Assembly: GCA_948470475.1 (NCBI GenBank)
Contig: OX419342.1
Span: 12,143,508 to 12,207,507, forward strand
Length of the DNA: 64,000 bases
From: Galaxea fascicularis
Lineage: Eukaryota; Cnidaria; Anthozoa; Scleractinia; Euphylliidae
Direction: 5' to 3'
The stretch's first letter is position 1, and every line of letters starts with the position of its first letter. A model generated the notes under the pieces. That model was not told where the DNA came from and did not search any database. It saw only the letters and a list, made by a program, of their open reading frames with translations. Shown one piece after another: positions 46,435 to 57,052 of the stretch. The translations under genes and the position numbers were made by a program.

Positions 46435-47109
46435 GTCAAGACGGACCATTTAACGACCGAATTTGCTAAATTGAAGAGATCTGTGGAGTTCTTATCTAAA
46501 CAGTACGATGAAGTCATTTCGCAACTTCAACTTGCAATCAACAGAATCTCTCAAAAAACTATGAGAATAAAAAATGTTCAGGAAGAGCTTAACAAAGTTA
46601 AGAAGCAAGCTGTGGACGCCACCTTCTAAGCAGAAGAACTTGCACAATACATTAGGAGCGACTGTTTGGAAATTTCGGGCGTTCCGCCCAGCGAGAGTTA
46701 TTCAAGCAACGACATTGTTTGCTCTGTCAGTAAGCTTATTGGCATACAAGTCACAGATGGCGATATTTCTACTGCCCATCCTGTACCTTCCTTCAAAACC
46801 GATTCTCAGCCAAAGATTGTCGTCAAGTTTGTTCGAAGAGATGTTCGCAACAGGTTTTATGCAAATCGCAGAAAGCTTGTGAAGAAGAAAGCCTGCAATC
46901 TTCCGGACTTAAACCTGGACTTAGACAGCAACGTATACATATCAGAGTCGTTGACATCTACTCGGAAAAAGCTTTTCGGAGACATTAACAAGAAAAGGAA
47001 GCGCCTGAAATGGAAACATATTTGGACTCAAAACGGTCGTATTTTCATCAAGAAAGCCGATGCAGGACGAAGTTTCAGCTTTGATAGCTTTGAAGACCGC
47101 AAAATTTAG
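46435..47109 (+). pseudogene. LINE ORF1 (coiled-coil, RNA-binding type)
   Basis: The frame reads EFAKLKRSVEFLSKQYDEV and LQLAINRISQKTMRIKNVQ, a coiled coil, then one in-frame TAA (46627-46629), and then LEISGVPPSESYSSNDIV, KIVVKFVRRDVRNRFYANR and ESLTSTRKKLF. The C-terminal part resembles the ORF1 proteins of CR1/L2-like LINEs in which this block follows the coiled coil. Such proteins coat the LINE RNA. The single stop and a damaged start make it a pseudogene. Confidence 0.65.
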
Positions 47110-47225
47110 AAGCAGCCTTCGTCAGTAGTTTCTACACTTTCTTTCTTGCGATAAAGCTTGTTCTACCCTCCTTGGAACACATGCAGAAATAGCTTACTTA
47201 GTCTTACTATACTGAAATGTCACTT

Positions 47226-47527
47226 GTTTATTTCGTGTTATTACAATGCCAACTAATTATAAATAAATTATAAATAAATACTTAATTGACTACTCCCCTA
47301 TAGGGGCTTTTCAGGGCCAATGAAACAAATAATACAAATCAACGCAACAGAGTTAAGAATCCCAACTGGCGGGAGGTAGACCAGTTGGCTATTTACAAGG
47401 ATGACCGAGATGTTGAACCAGGCACGAACCCAGAACAACACCAGCTAGTGGCTAGAGCGGGATTTTAACCCGGGTCACCGCATTATAATTCAGCGCCCTA
47501 AACCACTCGGCCATCCTGCCTCCTGCA
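47226..47527 (-). repeat. tRNA-Leu/Ser-like SINE
   Basis: The minus-strand head reads ggatggccgagtggtttagg (box A type) and gggttaaaatccc (box B type). The tail, on the plus strand at 47240-47290, is taattataaataaattataa-like. It sits between ORF1 and ORF2 of the LINE. Confidence 0.7.
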
Positions 47528-48068
47528 ATTATCTTCCAGACAGTAGAGCTATGCTTTCACAACTCCCATTTCACAATATAACGATGAATTCTTGAAAGCT
47601 TCGGGTGCTTGGCTTTATCAATCACCCGATAATCTATCCCATAAACAAGAATTATATAAGGATAGTATTGTATCACCCGACAAGGACGACCCTCTAAAAT
47701 GTCGTCACATAAATTACATAGAATCAAAATATCATACAATTGAGCAAACTGCTAAATATTTTTATGATGCAACGAATAAAAATGAGCTCTCCATTATGCA
47801 TTGCAATACTAGAAGTCTAGGTAAAAATTTGTTTTTGCTGCACGATATTTTAATCACTGTGAAAAGCTTGCCGGATATCATAGCAATCTCTGAAACAAAG
47901 CTAAACGTAAACACTAGCGTAAATTTACACATTCCTGGTTACTTGTTTGTACTCACTGACTCTAAATCTCAAGCAGGTGGCGTTCGTCTATACATTTCTG
48001 ATCAATTAGTTTATTCAAGAAGGCCAGATCTTGACATCTCACGTGACGGAATAGACCTTTTTAGCTTG

Positions 48069-48231
48069 TCGATTTTGTTTTCCCAATGTAGACCATGTGA
48101 TCTTCCCAAGGGAATTTGTTTTTTGTCTTTTCATAAATAATGCGTACATATGCACGTGAATATGGCGAAATTTCGAAGAAACAGTTCTCTAGGGTAACAT
48201 CACGTGGTCTAAAATGGGAAAACAAAATCTA
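48069..48231. mobile_element. MITE nested in the LINE
   Basis: gattttgttttccca and its inverse tgggaaaacaaaatc mark the ends. Pairing continues with tagaccatgtgatc against catcacgtggtcta. The element is about 163 bp. Confidence 0.65.
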
Positions 48232-48961
48232 CAAGCTAAAAAGGTATATTGTGCATGGGGAAACTGTGCCTTGACATTTCAAAAAAAGATCGTAAATTTA
48301 CAAAAACGGGCCTTACGCCTTATTTATTTCAGTAAGTCTAAGGAACACGCCGTACCCTTCTTTCTCAAATCGAATTGCCTTCCCCTACCTAGCCTATTTT
48401 TCAGAGATTGTAGCTATTTATTGTATGATATCAACAAACAGACAGCACCAGTTAGTATACTCAATCAGTTCGTTAAAACAAGTCATATTCACAACTACAG
48501 AACAAGATCTGTCTCTAGCGAGTCGTTTTACGTTAAGTTTTCTAGAACCGATAAAATGTACGCCTTTTTCTCCAGAATCGGCGCCCAAATTTGGAATTCT
48601 ATTCCTTATTCGATTAAAATACTTAAACGTTCGTCCTTTCGTAAAAAGATAAAGGAATTATTACTAAATTTCTTGCGGTCTGAAGATGATTATGTTGAAG
48701 TCTCCGGTCTTATTAAGTTATTTAATACTTTAGGTTAGCCTTTTTTCGTAAAGTTTTAATATATTTGTTTTTGTTTTATGTTACTCTATTCTGTGTATTG
48801 TATAGGTAGTGTTTTCTCTGTTATTTAGTCCATCTATAGATAGACCTAGTATTTGTAAAATGTCTTTAGATCTCCCCGCCTCGATTAGTTTATAAGCTAT
48901 TTGCGGGGGAAACTTATGTAATTATTTATATTTGTAATTAATAAAATTTTGTTGTTGTTGT
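48232..48961 (+). mobile_element. Second CR1/L2-like LINE, 5' truncated, nested in the first
   Basis: A frame to 48738 gives the C-terminal end of a LINE ORF2 after the RT (FQKKIVNLQKRALRLIYFS, YRTRSVSSESFYVKFSRT, IGAQIWNSIPYSIK). A 3' UTR follows, with an (ttg)n end at 48946-48961. It lies in the endonuclease region of the older LINE. The frame is intact over this part, so the insertion is younger than the host LINE. Confidence 0.7.
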
Positions 48962-51774
48962 ATATTGAAGATAATACGTGAGCGTCAAAAGAACGTTCTG
49001 GTTGGCTGCGTCTATAGGCATCCAAAAGGTAATCTAGAATTCTTTCGAGAAACCAAGGGGCATGAAGTCCTGGTCCTTTGGGACCTTAACGTACATTGTT
49101 TTAAATATAATGATGACAAACAAACATCAGAATAGATGGATATATTACTTGACCAAGGATTTCTTCCATTGATAACTAAAGCTACCAGAACAACTTACCG
49201 CACCTCTACCTTTATAGATGATATCTATACGAACTCCTCCGAGAAAGTCATTAAATCGGGTATATGTCAGCTGATATTTTGATCATTTACCTATTTTTTT
49301 GCTCTTTAGCTAACACTATGCCTGCACCGAACGAGCCTAAATATTTCAGACATTTCTCCAATTTTAGCAAAGATCATTTTCTGGAAGACTTATCGCATTT
49401 TGACTTTATGGGTCTTATCACAGAGGATGTTAACAAAAGTATGAACAACATAGTAGAAAAGCTTCGGTTAATATCAAACAAGCACGCCCCACTGGGAGAA
49501 GTCTCGAAACAAAAGAAAAGGCAGCTTAATAAACCTTGGATCTCAAAAGCTATTCTTAAATCAATTAAAAAAAAAAGGCTTTTCAAATCGCACTGCTTAA
49601 GCTATGACCCACCTAAAATTGAAGAATATAAAGTATACAAAAATAAGTTAGGTAGAGTTGTAAAAGCCGATAAAAAGAATTACTTAACAAATCAATTTGA
49701 GATGAACAGAGAAAATATGAAGGTCAAATGGAAACTCATTGGAACACTAATTAATGGGAAAAAGACAAACTCCTTAACAACAGTTAACCGACTATTCTGT
49801 AACAAAGCAAGTATATGTGAGCAGCTAAATAACCATTTTATTAACATAGGAAGTAAGCTTGCCGACCAACTACCACCTATTAAGACTAACACTACTAGTT
49901 ATATCAAAAAGTCATTTCTGAATAGTTTTATGTTTCGTGCTATACATTCCCAGGAGGTTCATGATGAATTATTGAGTTTAAATACAAACACTGAAATCAT
50001 CCATTGGCATTCCACGGACATATATTAAGCTAGAGACTGACTCCATATATGAGGCATTAATGATAGTTTTCAATCACTCTTTACTTCAAGGTGTCTTCCC
50101 AGACAATTTTAAGATTTCAAAAGTAACGCCTGTTGACAAGGGGGGGGGGGGGGGAAGAAACTGACCCCTCAAATTATCGCCCGCTTCAGTCTACGATGTC
50201 TGTTCTTGCCCAAATATTTGAGAAGCTTATCTGTAAGCAACTTGTTAGTTATCTAGTGATGGAAAAAATTCTATAGGAATTCCAATTTGGATTTAGAAAG
50301 GGTCATTCCACTTCTCAAGCGATAACAGAAATTGCTGAGAATTTACGAAAAGCCGTAGATAACAATATCATGTATTCTTGTGGGGTGTTTCTAGACCTCT
50401 CCAAAGCTTTTGATACGTACTGTAAATCACAAAATATTGTTGTCTAAACTGGAATCTTATGGAATCAGAGGTTTACCTCTTCAACCTTTTACGAGTTATC
50501 TTTCTAATAGAAAACAATACACTTCATAAGAAGAAAGAAACTGTATCTTGTGGTGTACCACACGGGAGCTCGTTAGGGCCCGTGCTTTTTTTAAATTTAC
50601 ATTAATGATTTACTAAATAGTTCAGAAGCTCTCACGTTTAGGATATTTGCAGATGATACAAATATATTTGCCTCATCTCACGGCGCAAAACGTCTAGAAA
50701 CTCTAATTAATGCCAAGCTCAAAATAGTGAAAGATTGGTGCGATATTAACAAACTATCAATAAATTTGTCTAAAACAAACTCTATGATTATAAAATCATC
50801 TAGGAAAAGACATCAGGAATTTACAATCAATATGCAGAATTCAAATGGCACGAACCATACTTTGAAAAGAAAAGATCGTATTAAATACTTGGGTGTGATG
50901 CTTGACCAAACAGTTTCTTTCAAGTACCATATCGCATATGTCTGTTCACGAACGTCTCGAAACCTTGGAATAATTTCTAAAATAAGACACTACCTAACCC
51001 TTTCCCAGTTAAAACAAATCTACTATAGCCTTATATATCCTTATATCTCATATGCCATATTAGCTTGGGGAAGCACTTACAAAGCCTATATTCAAAAGTG
51101 CAGATCAAGCAAAACTATGCCATTAGATTAATATTTTTTGCAAGAGCTTTCGGTGAACAAACCGATAGTGCTATCCCTTTAATAAACCTTTTAGAACTTC
51201 TCACAGTGAATAATGTTTACCGTTTCACGCATTAAGATTTACTCATTTGTGACATAAGAACCTTCTTCCAAACGCTTTCCACGATTTCTTCCAGTACGCT
51301 AGCAGTTTACATACCTATAATACTAGACACGAGTCAGAACAAACACTGGGAAACAAACTATATCCTATATGGCTTCCATCTTTTGGCATAATATTCCTTC
51401 TTATTTGAAAAATCTTAATGTATACCAATTTTCTAAACAAATTAAGCTATACCTCTTTTCTGAACAATTCGAAAATTTTAAGAGTTAACTAACATTTTGG
51501 ACATTAAACTCCCTCGAATATCCACTGCTCATATGGTTCGGTCTGTCTCCTTGTGTTTGCATCTTATTTGCTAATCTCTTTCAACCCTTTAATCTTATTT
51601 TATTTTGCACGTAAAAGGCAGCGGAATAACTCGCAAACAGCAAGGTTCTTTTATCCTCCTGGCTCAGCTATAAGCATTTCTATTTTTTTAAACTACTGTA
51701 GTTTTGTCACTCGCTATGTAAATATTTCTTTTAGCGATTAGAGTAAAATAAAGCATTGTTGTTGATTGTTGTTT

Positions 51775-53840
51775 GGGGGGTCATAATGGACCAAAACCTG
51801 TTCACTTGAAAGAACGTCTTTAGCCCACATAAAAGCTGCTTCACGTTCCTTGGTCCAAAACCACTCAGCCTTGTTACTGAAAAGTTCATACAGCGGGTGC
51901 AATGTAGATGAAAAATCTTTGATGAATTTTGTGTAGTAATTCAACATTCCCAAAAATGATCTCAACTGGGATACATCTTTAGGTCTGTGTGCTAATCGAA
52001 TAGCATCCAGTTTGCTCTTAATAGGACTGATTCCAGGTTTACTCAAAATGTGTCCCATGTACTTCACTTCAGTGAGCTTGGAAGAACTGACACTTTTAGC
52101 CATTTAATCTAACATTGTGTTTTGCCAACCTACTCAAGACCTGTTTGATAACTCCCATATGAGCAGTGACTCCGCCTGATGTTGCCACCAGAATGTCATC
52201 TGGTCTCACCAACACAAAATTGAATCTGAAACTGGGAAGTGGCAGTTTTCACACCAAAACACAATCGCTTGGATTTCAATAAACCTTTTCGAGTGTTGAT
52301 GGTAAGCAATTCAGATGACTCTTCATCCAAAAATAGCTGATTGAAAGCACTGACCAAATCAATTACGGAGAATGTATCAGGGTTAGCCACATCTTGAGGA
52401 AGCATAGCAAAGATGTCTTGAACATTGGGTAGTTTGTACACATCATCCTCTATGCACTCATTAATCCCCTTATAATCCCCACACACTCTTATGGAACCGT
52501 CAGATTTAGGGCTTGCCCAATTACTACAGGATACCGGATACAGAATATCTGACTGTACTAGTCGATCATACTCTTTTTCAACTTTTTCTACAAGGGAGTA
52601 AGGGATCGGCCTATCCTTCATGAACACTGGATTGGCACCCTCCTTAAGTTTCAAAGAACCAATGAAACCCTTGATGCCAGAGCCACGACTGCTGAATAAT
52701 TCTTTATGTTTTTCTGACAGACTGTAGAATTCTGCCGGAAAGGTCTCAGAGTTGGGAGCAGAAAACGTATTCTCAACGACTTCTTCCTTAACCCCAAACA
52801 TGTTCTTCCAATCTAGTTTTATTCTACTAAACCAGTCTCGCCCAAACAGGGCAGGGAGATTTCCGTCAACAACAATTAAATCAAGTATTTCTTCTTGATC
52901 ATCATACTTCACTGGAACAGAAATTCTTCCCATAACAGGAATCTTTTCACCCGAATAACTACGCAAAATCACCCCCGGATGCTGGAGGGGATAATCAGAT
53001 CATACAGAATCATACATACGTTTTGACACTGCAGAACGAGATGCACCCGTGTCTACTTCCATCTTACAATTAACTTGTGCACACCTAACTGAACATCTAC
53101 TACATACGGTTTAACGCTGTTTACAAACTCAGACGACAAGTGTTCAGTTCCAGTTTTGAACAAACCAAAGGCACTTACTTCATCTGCATTCACAGGCGTA
53201 TCACTCACATGATTATCGCTTCCCACACTTTTATCATCTGAGTTGCTATCGCAACTGTTCAGCTTAGCACTCTTTTGACCACTCGATCTTCCTTTTAGCT
53301 GCACTTATAACAATCGGGATTTACACAGATGACACGTGGCATTTCTATATTTGCAACTGATTCCAATCTATGCTGCACCCTTCCACATGATTTGCACTTG
53401 TCGGTGTTTCCACCACTCTGCACTTGATTATGTCCAGAAGTGATGTTCTTTTTGTTCAAGAAAGAGACACCCAGAACCTTATTGACCTCGCTTCTAGCCG
53501 ACTCTCCCATGTACTCTAAGTTCGCCTTGCCCGCCATTTCATCTGCAATGCACCTGTCCCGTGCAACAGCCTAAGTCAGATCTCTTATCGACAAGAGATG
53601 ACGTTGAGGTCTAGACATTTTTGTATGTAATTCAGAGACTAGCGTATCTCTTAGGGCTTGAAGTAGAAATTCATAGAAGCTGACACACTCTCGTTCTCTC
53701 CTTGTGTAGCAGTCCAGAACTTGTGTCTTTCAGCAATCTCAATGGGAACAGGTTCATAATGTCCCTGCATAAGCTGCGACAATGCCGTAAAGGTCTTTGT
53801 CTTCGGATTGTGAGGATCACAAAAGTTCTTCAGCAATATA
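51775..53840 (-). pseudogene. Ty3/Gypsy gag-protease-RT, truncated and decayed
   Basis: Reading leftward from 53840: gag text KNFCDPHNPKTKTFTALSQL, a broken gag C-terminus (53651-53540), and a zinc-knuckle region with CKSCGR. The protease has VDTGASRSAVSKR at about 53070-53020, with an in-frame stop soon after. The RT (52972-52196) has NWASPKSDGSIRVCGDYKGI, TFSVIDLVSAFNQL and FGVKTATSQFQ. The catalytic YXDD is degraded to RPDD near 52200. The tether/connection region (52103-51780) has YMGHILSKPGISP and LRSFLGMLNYY. No LTR is present at either end. RNase H resumes at 46312 beyond the inserted LINE. Confidence 0.85.
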
Positions 53841-54315
53841 TATACATTTAGAGGAAGACTGGTTTTAATATCATCAGCTTCATCTGTCATTTTTTCCGAT
53901 CGGCAAATCCTTTATTATATTCAATTTGTGCTTCACGGGGTTCGGCAGAACCGTTACCAGTATCAATATAAAAAAATTGATCAGGACCTACTGAATCAAC
54001 ATATTCTTTTGTATATTTTAAAAGCGATAAAACATTTGAACTTTCATTAGCTTTTTCATCAGAATAAACAGTTATTCCATCACATTCAACTTCAATTTCT
54101 CTTATGAAAGTTTGTGCATTTGTTGTAGTACAAAAATTAGCATCAGCACCGACTCTAGCAGGAATTCGAGCGCCTTTAGCGTATTGACGTAATTTAAAAT
54201 CACATTCAATATAAGCATTATACCAATCAATAGGATTAGCTTCTGAACTATTATCAATAACAAACATATAACTATTTTTTGTTTTTCTTTGGTTATTACC
54301 AATATTCAAATACAT
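53841..54315 (-). pseudogene. Major-capsid-like protein of Polinton-like element B, N-terminal part
   Basis: The frame 54315-53887 opens MYLNIGNNQRKTKNSYMFV, then WYNAYIECDFKL, TNAQTFIREIEVECDGITVY and YTKEYVDSVGPDQFFY, and a further in-family segment follows after a one-base shift (LPLNVY, to 53840). This text is of the type I associate with double-jelly-roll major capsid proteins of Polinton/Maverick elements. Only about the first 160 residues of an expected several hundred remain. At 53840 the sequence changes without a gap to Gypsy gag. Assignment as major capsid, not another virion protein, rests on remembered family resemblance. Confidence 0.5.
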
Positions 54316-54713
54316 ATCTCTATAACATAGTTATACTTTTATTGGAATTGGCTTTTCACCCTTAAGGAAATTAAGGAAAAAAAAGGAAAGAATTTATAAA
54401 ACACGTAAGTAAGAGCAAATGGTGCAACTTTTGTAATGTTTAGTGTAGTGTACTGTATTCTTTTGTAAGTAGTGTCTTTTTTTTAAAAGAAATTTTAAAA
54501 AAAAGTTATGTCAAAAAATATATATATTTGCATTCAAAGGTGTTTGTAAATCGTAATATGAATACTCAAATCGTTTAACTATTTCTGGGCTTCTAAAATT
54601 TCCATTCATTATATATTATAATTATATAAAAATGATTATAAAAGTAAGTTATTTTAAATATTTCTAATATATTGGTAATCCTTATTTTTGTTTTGATTTT
54701 TTCGTAACTTTTA

Positions 54714-54960
54714 AATAATTTGACCTCCTTTTACCTCATCTGTTATATTTGGTTTATCTTTTGTCGAAAATTTATTATATATTTTTTCGCCAACTAATTG
54801 GCCAGTTTTTTCACCAACTTTTTCAGCACCCTTTTGAGCAATTTTTTTAACTACTTTTGATGTCACTTTTTGAAGTATTTTAGAGGCAATATCTCCCCAT
54901 CCACCACCATAAGTATATTCTCCAGTGTCGAAATTTTTTTTGACGTCTAATTACTTCCAT
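54714..54960 (-). pseudogene. Small glycine-start, lysine-rich virion-type protein, element B
   Basis: From an ATG at 54960-54958 (MEVIRRQKK) a one-base slip in an A-run leads to FDTGEYTYGGGWGDIASKIL and a lysine-rich amphipathic region (KVVKKIAQKGAEKVGEKTGQ), ending at TAA near 54716. The design (glycine-rich start, then basic helix) matches the small protein of element A at 45391-45812. It is too short for the usual gene callers. The function is unknown; a DNA-condensing or membrane-active capsid component is a guess. Confidence 0.4.
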
Positions 54961-55018
54961 TATATAGAACTTGAACTTGAACATTAATATTCTTGTTATC
55001 TGTTAAATATCTTATTTT

Positions 55019-55057
55019 GACCTGATGATGGTGTCATGAGGACACCGAAACGTTGTC
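55019..55057 (+). ncRNA. Hammerhead-ribozyme-like motif between element B genes
   Basis: CUGAUGA is followed by a perfect 6-bp stem, GGUGUC/GACACC, with loop AUGAG, and then GAAAC and GUUGUC. All conserved hammerhead core boxes are in order, with a minimal stem III. It is surrounded by about 170 bp of non-coding AT-rich sequence (54961-55125), which may be a small Penelope-like or other retroelement remnant. Confidence 0.55.
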
Positions 55058-55125
55058 AAATATGATTCTACCCGTAATTTTTATTATCAAATATATATTA
55101 GTGATGTAGATAATTAAATTGATTT

Positions 55126-55875
55126 TTATACAAGTGTTAAAGATATATCTATATCATTCAAATTAAGTAATCTATCTTCATCATCTGTGATATAAATTCT
55201 AACATTATTAATTAAATTTGTATTCATTTTATTCCATAAATGATTCATTGGTTGAACTTCAAAAGGTAGAGATCGTGTTTTAGTATTAGTACTGAAGGTA
55301 TAAAGAACATTTGATCTGTTTCCTGAAATTATAGATTGGCTTAATAAAGAGGTTCTAACATACAAATTGTCGATACTGTTACTTATATTAGGAACGTTTT
55401 CACCATAAGAACTTGAGGTTAGTTTTTTTGTTTTATCAAAACCAACTAAATCTCCAAAATTACCACTAGTACTAAAATCAATTTGATAATTTTCATCAAG
55501 TGTTCTAAAAACCTTATAGGTTGTCAGATCAAATAAGATATTAATTCCATAAGTATCAGTATTTCCTATTTTTCCAATTCTATTATGAATATAATTATTC
55601 AAATCATCGTAATCATAAATTCCATCAGGAAATGTAATTGTTTCCCATGTTGAACCCTTGTCCTTTGAAATCTTTAATTCATTATTATCATATTCAGGTC
55701 TTATATTATGCCAACTAGCTGTCATAGAAATATGATCAAGAGCTAAATAATGTTGTTTATTATCATCTAATCGTAGTTCAGGTATAAATTTTAATGTGAA
55801 ATCTCCAGGTTTATTCTTAGGATTTTCTTTTTTTGCATCAACTGATTTCAAAACTAAAACTGTGTTCACATCCAT
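55126..55875 (-). CDS. Minor-capsid-like (penton-type) protein of element B, intact frame
   Basis: The 249-codon frame begins MDVNTVLVLKSVDAKK and has KPGDFTLKFIPELRLDD, YLALDHISMTASWHNIRPEY, FPDGIYDYDDLNNYIHNRIG, and a C-terminal INNVRIYITDDEDRLL then ISLTLV. The start (short preface, beta strand, ...L.L......W.V/L.....S.SWHNI) and end (VRIYITD..... linker, final beta strand) parallel the two proteins of element A. In cnidarian Polinton-like elements this family sits beside the major capsid gene, so a minor capsid role is likely but inferred. The frame is intact while most neighbours are broken. The ATG is followed by an AT-rich gap of 12 bp to the next gene upstream. Confidence 0.6.
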   Translation of the reverse strand: MDVNTVLVLKSVDAKKENPKNKPGDFTLKFIPELRLDDNKQHYLALDHISMTASWHNIRPEYDNNELKISKDKGSTWETITFPDGIYDYDDLNNYIHNRIGKIGNTDTYGINILFDLTTYKVFRTLDENYQIDFSTSGNFGDLVGFDKTKKLTSSSYGENVPNISNSIDNLYVRTSLLSQSIISGNRSNVLYTFSTNTKTRSLPFEVQPMNHLWNKMNTNLINNVRIYITDDEDRLLNLNDIDISLTLV

Positions 55876-55887
55876 TAAGTATATTGT

Positions 55888-57050
55888 TTACAATATATAT
55901 TTGTTATATAATTTTTCATGCATTATTTTATCAATAGCTCCTATTCTAAGCATTTCATCATTTATTTGAGATAGATCATTTTTTAAAACTGGACTATTGT
56001 TACCAGCATTCATTGATCCAATAATAATTTTCCTACGATCTGCTAATTGATTCGGGTTTTGATAATAAACCACACTTAATCCTATCATCCTTGATTTACC
56101 TGAAGATTTTTATGTTTTGGCATATTAGCAAGCATATTAAGATCATTTAAAACTCTTATCGCATCAATACTATATTTTGCTTTAGGATTGTATCTTTTAG
56201 TTAGTTGGTTTATAAGTGATCTATCAATTGGCGAGTCATATACTATTTTTCCATTTCGGTAAGCATTTAATACTATATCACTCATCAATTTGAGACATCA
56301 ATCATTAATCCACCATATTGGTATTTTTGAATTTTGTAAGCATTTCGTTTAATGATAATAATGATGAGAATTTATATAGCGCTTTACAGCACTTTTTGGG
56401 GGACTTTGCCAGACTGCTTTTTAGGCGCAAATTGCAGCCATGCAGGTTACAATCTTATTTGAATGAATAGTAGAATCAACACAGGTGCCGCCAGAACAGA
56501 ACAGGTTATAAACCATCACACCGGGGACTACGTCCCCTACTCTTTCCGATCAGTGTGTGGGTTCTTTAACGTCCCACACCAGTACTATGAGACGGGATGT
56601 CATTACAAAGGTGGCATTTTCTCCTCAGTTATTTAAAGACCGTGAGTGTTGGTCCGGCCTGGCCTCCCTCACAGCAGTCCGGTGCTCTACCACTGAGCCA
56701 ACCGGTCGGCGGTTGTTTAGGCTGTTTGTTTTTTCTAACACCTTCACCTGTGTATTTTGGAGCTGCTTTTATGTGTTCTAATTTTGCAAAAAATCATTAT
56801 AATATTCAAAGTGTTTAATATTACGTGTTAAAGTTTTTTTCCCTTTTGATAGTTTTGCAAGTGGTTCACCCTTTTTAGTTGTATGATCTTGAATATAGTG
56901 ATTAAGATAGTATAGTTTTTCCTTAACCTTTGCAATAGCCTCATTACCATCTTTTTCTTTTTTTAGATATGCAGATGGTAAAGCAAATCCCTTTTTTCCC
57001 AATAGTTGTTTATATTCTTCATCAAGATCTTTCTCTACATTAACTATCAT
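55888..57050 (-). pseudogene. Element B accessory protein, split by a SINE and frameshifts
   Basis: Segments on the minus strand run 57050-56778 (EKDLDEEYKQLLGKKGFALP, then KLSKGKKTLTRNIKHFEYYN), then in another frame APKYTGEGVRKNK up to the SINE at 56715. It continues after the SINE at 56349 (GGLMIDV), then 56288-56085 (SLINQLTKRYNPKAKYSIDA) and 56088-55888 (NQLADRRKIIIGSMNAGNNS). The order and repeated occurrence of such segments in cnidarian Polinton-like elements suggest one original gene. I know no function for it. Lysine-rich composition and position among virion genes suggest a structural role. Confidence 0.45.
56350..56715 (-). repeat. tRNA-headed SINE inserted in an element B gene
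   Basis: On the minus strand the head reads ggttggctcagtggtagagc (box A type). The body includes ggtctttaaataactgagg and the tail ends tatataaattctcatcatta. GTTTA occurs at both flanks, a possible 5-bp duplication. The fragment at 2495-2705 is a relative. Confidence 0.7.
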
Positions 57051-57052
57051 TT

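Larger units (their letters stand above)
47551..51487 (+). pseudogene. LINE ORF2 (endonuclease and reverse transcriptase), broken
   Basis: The AP-type endonuclease starts near ATG 47551, with LSIMHCNTRSLGKN and PDIIAISETKLN (about 47785-47915). It is cut by the MITE/LINE insertions at 48069-48961 and resumes at NVLVGCVYRHPKGN (about 48989) with STFIDDIYTN. After a frame change, 49264-50028 carries the spacer before the RT (KHAPLGEVSKQKKRQLNKPW). RT text follows with repeated shifts: FGFRKGHSTSQAITEIAE (50287-50345), VFLDLSKAFDT, ADDTNIFASS near 50652 (the FADDT catalytic motif), and RIKYLGVMLDQTVSFKYH (50877-50930). A 15-base G run at 50140-50154 replaces codons near the start of the RT. The copy is dead. 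Confidence 0.75.
46307..51774 (+). mobile_element. CR1/L2-like LINE inserted in the Gypsy element, itself hit three times
   Basis: The 5' end lies at about 46307 (ttattttgggttagc) and the 3' end is an attgttg-type microsatellite at 51755-51774, as in CR1/L2 elements. It holds ORF1 (46435-47109) and a broken ORF2 (47551-51487). A SINE (47226-47527), a MITE (48069-48231) and a second truncated LINE (to 48961) lie inside. The element interrupts the Gypsy frame between the YDPP and LILSVDA segments. Confidence 0.75.
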
